Part shown: positions 61,629 to 64,000 of the stretch, piece after piece
Position numbering within the stretch: position 1 is the first letter of the stretch
Layout: every line of letters begins with the position of its first letter
Source of the DNA: Nocardia terpenica
GTDB lineage: Bacteria > Actinomycetota > Actinomycetes > Mycobacteriales > Mycobacteriaceae
Reading direction: 5' to 3'
DNA length: 64,000 bases
Assembly (NCBI RefSeq): GCF_013186535.1
Contig: NZ_JABMCZ010000002.1
Span: forward strand, 744,001 to 808,000
Notes under the pieces: generated by a model
The model's input: the letters and a program-made list of their open reading frames with translations, nothing else
Database searches by the model: none
Told to the model about the DNA's origin: nothing
Translations under genes and position numbers: made by a program

Positions 61629-62122
61629 GCCAACCGCCTTCGGCTCTGCTGCCAACCGCCGAAGATCTGCTCGACGCGATGGCAGGCAAGCCCAGCGATG
61701 ACCAATTGCTTACCGCCGCAGCGCAAATGCTGCCCCTCAACCGTCAGAGATACCTCGCAGCTGGGGTACTGATCCACAGCGCCCTGCCCGCAGTGGACGA
61801 GATCCAACGCGCGGGAGTGCTGTTGACCAGCGCGGTCGTCGCGTTGTCCCGGCTGGCCTACGCGATCGACTACTACGCCGCCGAACGATTGCGCCACATC
61901 GACACCGTGCCTGGCACCACGCAGTCGGCGGCGCGCCTCGGCGAGGCGGCGGGGTGGCTGGCGTTCGTCCTCGCCCGCGACGCTACCGAACGCGCGCTTG
62001 GCGGATCGAGGAATGGTTCGGAACTCGGCGAGCTGTGCGATGCCTACAACGGTCTGCGCGCCCGTCTGCTCTCCGGACAGATCACACTGCGGCCACCCGG
62101 CACCCCACCCGACGTGCTGTAG
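61625..62122 (+). CDS. 165-residue helical hypothetical protein of the mobile element
   Basis: Starts at GTG 61625 in a GTGA overlap. It is almost entirely alpha-helical (AEDLLDAMAG, QRYLAAGVLIHSALPAVDEIQ, SAVVALSRLAYAIDYYAAERL) with no TM segment. It is the last gene of the four-gene run and is followed by a hairpin. The function is unknown. Confidence 0.6.
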   Translation: MSQPPSALLPTAEDLLDAMAGKPSDDQLLTAAAQMLPLNRQRYLAAGVLIHSALPAVDEIQRAGVLLTSAVVALSRLAYAIDYYAAERLRHIDTVPGTTQSAARLGEAAGWLAFVLARDATERALGGSRNGSELGELCDAYNGLRARLLSGQITLRPPGTPPDVL

Positions 62123-62202
62123 GCCGCCCGGTCGCTCCGGGGACTACTGATCCCGGAACCCGTACACCAAGGGCGGCGGTATGCCTCCCGGTCACCGTTG
62201 TA

Positions 62203-62231
62203 AGGGAGTGGGGGACACCCCCCACCTCCCT
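62203..62231 (+). terminator. terminator after the mobile-element operon
   Basis: AGGGAGTGGGGG (62203-62214), loop ACAC, then CCCCCA and CTCCCT (to 62231): a 12-bp stem with one bulged C. It separates the operon from the CGAAAC cluster. Confidence 0.6.
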
Positions 62232-62234
62232 GCA

Positions 62235-62437
62235 CGAAACAGCCGAAACCGACGAAACCTCTGTCGTTTTCGCAGTTCAGGCGCGTTTCGGCCGGTTTCG
62301 ATGACTGGCGAGGTTTCGGTCGAACCGAAACCGAATCTCACGCCGAAACTTGCTGGCCTGCGTCATTTCGCTCGTTTCGCCGGTTTCGCTGATAGCCGGG
62401 CAGGTAGCGTTCCCACGCCTGTATCAGGCCGGTTTCG
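62235..62437. repeat. cluster of CGAAAC/GTTTCG motifs (iteron-like)
   Basis: Eleven copies of CGAAAC or its complement occur at 62235, 62244, 62253, 62285, 62295, 62313, 62326, 62344, 62374, 62383 and 62432. Several are spaced 9 or 18 bases apart, and most sit in CCGAAACC context. The first seven lie in the non-coding gap and the rest run into the 3' end of the DUF3631 gene. It could be a replication origin or a regulator-binding array. Confidence 0.65.
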
Positions 62438-63594
62438 CCGTCGATCCGATAGCCCTTGGCACCCGCACCATTGATCTTGACCTGTTTGGACAACACGCCA
62501 TACCGACCGAGTTCCTTTGCAAGCCAGCGCTGATTGATCGACTTGCCGTGTATATCGGACCATTCCGCCTCCTCGTCAGAGGTGAGAGCGGCGACGACAT
62601 CGGCGGAGAACATTGTCGTGCGATCACCGAACATCTTGTGAAGGTCACCGAGCAGCCGGATACCGCGCGATTGTTCACCAGCATCGGTGTCGAGCACGAA
62701 ATGCGCGCAGGCGGCGCGAGCGAGAGTCGGCCAATGACCGCCCGCAAGGTCGGCAATGGCCAGCAATGCCTCCCACACCTCGGCGGGCCGGTCGGCTACC
62801 CCCTCCGGCATCTCGGGCCGCGCGCCCGCGAGCACGTCCAGGTTGTCGGTTGCCCATTGCTCCAGAGCTTCCCGGATCGGTGCCGCCTCCAATTCGGCAT
62901 CCCGTTCACGGAACGGGGCCACCGTTTCACCGGGCGCACGGCGGCGCATGTGAATGGTGACGGCTCGCGTGAGGATCGTCGCCGGAAGATGACCGGAGAT
63001 CCCCGCCAACGCCAGCGGTGCGAATACCGGGAACTCGCGCACCTTCATATTGCGACTGTCGCCCTCGCACCGATCCACGGTCGCGCCGCGCTTGTATCCG
63101 GCATTGAACAACGCTCGCAGGTCCTCGGTTTGCGGATTGGCCGTCCGCCCGAATACGGCATCGGCCTCGTCCTGCAAGATCGTCGGCGGGGCATCGCCAG
63201 CCAACGCGATGCGACGGTACAACGCCGCGGTCGTAGTCGAAAGCGTCAGCTTGGGAGACTGACACAGCAGCGCCAGCAGCTCGAGCACGCGCGTCTTGCC
63301 GCTACCCGGTTCCGGCGAATCGAGCACCAAGCGCGGCGTCACGTAAAACGCCCGCACGGCCCACGTGTGCGCGGCCCACAATGCGACGGCTACCGAGCAG
63401 TGCTCGGACGGGAAGCGAACGTACTTCTCGATCATTGCCTGCACTCGATCCAACAGCTCGAAAGCGGTAAGCGGCGCGGGTGCCGACGTAGGATCACCCG
63501 CTGACACAACCGCGTCGATAGGCACCGATCGGACGCGCCGCCGATGTCGGTCGGCAACCCGCTTCACGTCGGCCGGTCCGCGGATTTCACTCAT
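62338..63594 (-). CDS. DUF3631 helicase-like ATPase of the mobile element
   Basis: The protein has 418 residues from ATG 63594 (with CGGAGG upstream), overlapping the preceding gene by ATGA. It has Walker A DSPEPGSGKTRVLELLALL near residue 87, then TILQDEADAVFG (Walker B/DEAD-like) near 135 and a DUF3631 C-terminal region. Such proteins occur in actinobacterial prophages and integrative elements beside primase-like genes, suggesting a replication role. Its 3' end lies in the CGAAAC cluster, a possible origin. Confidence 0.8.
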   Translation of the reverse strand: MSEIRGPADVKRVADRHRRRVRSVPIDAVVSAGDPTSAPAPLTAFELLDRVQAMIEKYVRFPSEHCSVAVALWAAHTWAVRAFYVTPRLVLDSPEPGSGKTRVLELLALLCQSPKLTLSTTTAALYRRIALAGDAPPTILQDEADAVFGRTANPQTEDLRALFNAGYKRGATVDRCEGDSRNMKVREFPVFAPLALAGISGHLPATILTRAVTIHMRRRAPGETVAPFRERDAELEAAPIREALEQWATDNLDVLAGARPEMPEGVADRPAEVWEALLAIADLAGGHWPTLARAACAHFVLDTDAGEQSRGIRLLGDLHKMFGDRTTMFSADVVAALTSDEEAEWSDIHGKSINQRWLAKELGRYGVLSKQVKINGAGAKGYRIDGETGLIQAWERYLPGYQRNRRNERNDAGQQVSA

Positions 63595-64000
63595 TGGGTG
63601 ACACCTCCGGCTCGGTGCACCCGCTCCATCAGGGCACGGCCATCCCCACCGCGACTCCACAGCAGACGTGCGATCGATGCCGGAATGATCGGCGGGTAGC
63701 CCGCGCCATTGAGATCGGCGCTGGCCGCCGCCCATGCCGACAATTGCATTGCCGTTGGCGCACTACCGGACTCGCGTGCACTCTCCGGCCAGGGATCACC
63801 GCCGGGCAGACGCCGCGCCGCCTCAGCGCGGTTGCGCAATTGGAGGCCGATCTCGGTGCAGGCGTAGTCGTCATCCACAACGCGAACGGCCGCCCGACGC
63901 GCCGCCCTATCGGCGACGCTCCGAGCTAACGCCCGACCGAGCAACGCATCCGATCCGTACAGGACCAATGCGCCGACTGTCCTGTCGCCAGCGGGTATTG
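63591..64000 (-). CDS. C-terminal part of an unidentified protein (runs off the right edge)
   Basis: The frame is open from the right edge to a stop at 63591 without a convincing start in the window; a TTG at 63968 is not preceded by a binding site. The 135 visible residues are soluble (VVDDDYACTEIGLQLRNRAEAARR). The overlap with the DUF3631 gene makes it a co-translated partner, perhaps a primase-like or replication protein by position. I see no diagnostic motif. Confidence 0.6.
   Translation of the reverse strand, partial: IPAGDRTVGALVLYGSDALLGRALARSVADRAARRAAVRVVDDDYACTEIGLQLRNRAEAARRLPGGDPWPESARESGSAPTAMQLSAWAAASADLNGAGYPPIIPASIARLLWSRGGDGRALMERVHRAGGVTQ

Overview
The window is high-GC actinobacterial DNA, most likely from a Nocardia (Mycobacteriales). 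The evidence is a complete mycobacterial-type Lsr2, a ClpC1, a MhuD haem-degrading enzyme, KstR-type operators, a SAM-IV riboswitch, and two blocks of gene order that match what I remember of the Mycobacterium tuberculosis regions Rv3591c-Rv3610c and Rv3624c-Rv3628. Frequent GTG starts and 4-base ATGA/GTGA gene overlaps are typical.

Region by region. 0-9.8 kb: an alpha/beta hydrolase cut by the window edge, mhuD, a secreted GH65 trehalase-like enzyme with a discoidin domain, an OsmC peroxidase, a drug-type ABC exporter divergent from a two-component system, a luciferase-like oxidoreductase and a PhyH-type dioxygenase. 9.8-27.4 kb (minus strand): conserved housekeeping genes clpC1, lsr2, lysS, coaX, panD, panC, a Rossmann/DUF2520 gene, two membrane genes, folK, folB, folP, folE and ftsH. 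Pantothenate/CoA, folate and proteostasis genes sit together, mostly overlapping as one long operon. Two accessory insertions interrupt this order: an FHA protein plus a lipase under a KstR-like box, and a cysteine dioxygenase-rhodanese pair preceded by a Cys-Cys leader peptide.

27.7-41.5 kb is lineage-specific: a SHOCT-type protein, DUF1266 and DUF2277 proteins, a PucR regulator divergent from an aldehyde dehydrogenase-SDR pair, two kinases of the PfkB and uridine-kinase folds, a cyclase, a large membrane Ser/Thr kinase containing an expanded Pro-Gly octapeptide array, an amidase and a LysR regulator. 41.9-47.3 kb returns to conserved order: hpt, tilS, a zinc metalloprotease, dacB and ppa, with a 93-bp tandem repeat between tilS and the protease. 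47.4-57.4 kb: an AfsR/SARP-like regulator with a crotonase, small enzymes, a SAM-IV-controlled class V desulfurase-like enzyme, and a KstR-box SDR plus DapB-like pair.

57.4-59.1 kb: an IS630-type element interrupts a small membrane-anchored gene; removing it restores the frame. From about 59.2 kb to the right edge lies an integrated mobile element. It begins at a 47-bp 3' fragment of tRNA-Thr(CGT) and carries an XRE/TPR regulator, a four-gene overlapping operon of unknown small proteins, a dense cluster of CGAAAC motifs resembling replication iterons, and a DUF3631 helicase-like gene. Its other end lies outside the window.

The most unusual signal is a short palindrome with a conserved loop and covarying arms. 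It occurs three times. Twice it lies inside coding sequence, next to an array of 24-bp units encoding PGPGGGGV-like octapeptides (ABC ATPase and Ser/Thr kinase); once it lies at the 3' end of hpt.
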